Below, piece after piece: positions 63,342 through 64,000 of a stretch of DNA of 64,000 nucleotides (within the stretch, counting starts at the first letter, position 1; every line of letters begins with the position of its first letter). The notes under the pieces are model-generated. The model searched no databases and had not been told where the DNA came from. It saw only the letters and a list, made by a program, of their open reading frames with translations. Both the position numbers and the translations under genes were made by a program. Source of the DNA: Dethiosulfatarculus sandiegensis (lineage in GTDB: Bacteria > Desulfobacterota > Desulfarculia > Desulfarculales > Desulfarculaceae); contig NZ_AZAC01000020.1 of the NCBI RefSeq assembly GCF_000931935.2, positions 1-64,000 of the forward strand. The letters run 5' to 3'.

Positions 63342-64000
63342 ATGGCATCCGAACACAAACGGGCAACCTTGCTGCACCTCTCCGACCTGCATATCCGCAA
63401 TAACGCCGAAGAGACCCTGGACCGCTCCATGGTGCTTGATCCTCTGTTGGAGCGCATTAAGTATGACTATAGTAAGGGCCTGCGGCCCGAATTGGTCCTG
63501 ATCAGCGGCGACATCGCCTTTAAGGGCATCAAGGAGGAATACGACCTTGCCTTGCCATTTTTTAAAAAACTGCTCGGCGTCCTGCACTTGAAGAACGACC
63601 GCTTGTACATAGCGCCGGGCAACCACGACCTAAACCGCAAGGTTTACCGGCCGAGCGAGATCCCCGCCTACAACACAAACCGCGAAATCAATGAAGAGTT
63701 GGCCAATTGCGACTATCGGGCCGATCTGCTCAAGGGCATGCGTGATTACTTCGATTTCATCCAAACCAACTTTCCGCACATGACCAGTGAGCATGGCGAT
63801 TTGGTGCCGTTTGTTGGTCGGATCAAAATGAATTGCGGCATATATCTTGGACTCGTCGGCCTCAATTCGGCCTGGATGTGCCGGGCGCGTAAAAACGATG
63901 AAAGCGACAGTGGTCAAATCGCCATTGGCCAACACCAGATCAAATCCGCATTTGCAGAGTTGGAAGGTAAAGGCGAGATTCAGGCCACCGTGGCCATGTT
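63342..64000 (+). CDS. Calcineurin-like metallophosphoesterase, N-terminal part
   Basis: 219 codons open to the window end, from an ATG with GGGGGAA ahead. The metal-binding motifs come in order: DLHI (LLHLSDLHIRN, ~15), GDIA (LVLISGDIAFKG, ~56), and GNHD (LYIAPGNHDLNRK, ~97); the C-terminal histidine motifs would lie past the end. The enzyme cleaves phosphate esters, perhaps nucleic acid or cyclic nucleotides. It follows the DGR by 209 bases in the same orientation. Such domains often serve as effectors fused to NTPases in defence-type genes, and only the full gene would show whether this one is. Confidence 0.92.
   Translation, partial: MASEHKRATLLHLSDLHIRNNAEETLDRSMVLDPLLERIKYDYSKGLRPELVLISGDIAFKGIKEEYDLALPFFKKLLGVLHLKNDRLYIAPGNHDLNRKVYRPSEIPAYNTNREINEELANCDYRADLLKGMRDYFDFIQTNFPHMTSEHGDLVPFVGRIKMNCGIYLGLVGLNSAWMCRARKNDESDSGQIAIGQHQIKSAFAELEGKGEIQATVAM

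Overview
The window looks like a chromosome segment of an anaerobic Desulfobacterota-type (deltaproteobacterial) bacterium. This is inferred from the gene families: riboswitch-controlled cobalamin/cobalt genes, TonB-dependent receptors, a DsrE-family protein, a DUF362 plus polyferredoxin pair, MttB-family methyltransferase, several PAS-rich kinases and a sigma-54 activator. No rRNA, tRNA or CRISPR array was seen, so taxonomy is not proven.

1-29.7 kb is a cobalamin/cobalt region. Four cobalamin riboswitches are visible (5505-5675 minus, 15734-15897 plus, 25381-25560 minus, 29535-29708 minus). They precede (i) a TonB-dependent receptor, an exported duplicated tetrapyrrole-methylase-like protein, a DUF4198 protein and the start of an amino acid permease; (ii) a BtuFCD-type ABC importer; (iii) a second TonB-dependent receptor followed by a heterodimeric ABC exporter-fold pair; and (iv) a CobN-type cobaltochelatase. 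Interspersed are a membrane protein, a DsrE-family protein, an AT-rich ORFan with a HEPN-like motif, an amine oxidase, an ankyrin-repeat secreted protein and a two-subunit molybdenum hydroxylase.

30-44.4 kb is a signalling region: a hybrid histidine kinase with a periplasmic solute-binding sensor, a frameshifted small gene, a lipoprotein, a large secreted protein with a PASTA-like domain and six Cys-rich repeats, a 5TM/PAS histidine kinase with its response regulator, and a PAS/AAA+/Fis sigma-54 activator.

44.4-50.8 kb is a compact catabolic operon: a sulfatase-superfamily hydrolase with Thr at the nucleophile position, thioredoxin-like protein, thioredoxin-reductase-like flavoprotein, BCCT transporter, MttB-family methyltransferase, and a thioredoxin-fold protein lacking its cysteines. 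A textbook -24/-12 promoter (44580-44595) and an array of CGACA-N4-TGTCG palindromes (44372-44478) lie between the activator gene and the operon, so the activator probably controls it. The likely theme is uptake and demethylation of a quaternary amine.

50.8-58.4 kb holds a PPC/DUF296 protein, a MarR regulator with a palindromic operator, a DUF169 protein, and a decaying block (chimeric cyclophilin-like/DUF362 pseudogene and a DUF6599-like gene with an in-frame amber codon) before an intact Tat-exported DUF362 protein and a membrane polyferredoxin.

58.4-64 kb starts with transposase debris and then carries the most striking system: a diversity-generating retroelement (DGR). A KAP-family P-loop NTPase fused to a C-terminal formylglycine-generating-enzyme-like (C-type-lectin-fold) domain ends in a variable repeat (61433-61538). 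An Avd accessory protein, a DGR-type reverse transcriptase and the template repeat (63027-63132) follow. All eight VR/TR differences fall at template adenines, the signature of adenine-directed mutagenic retrohoming. The template overlaps the 3' end of the RT coding region. A calcineurin-like metallophosphoesterase begins just downstream and runs off the window, suggesting that the DGR is embedded in a larger, possibly defence-related, NTPase module.
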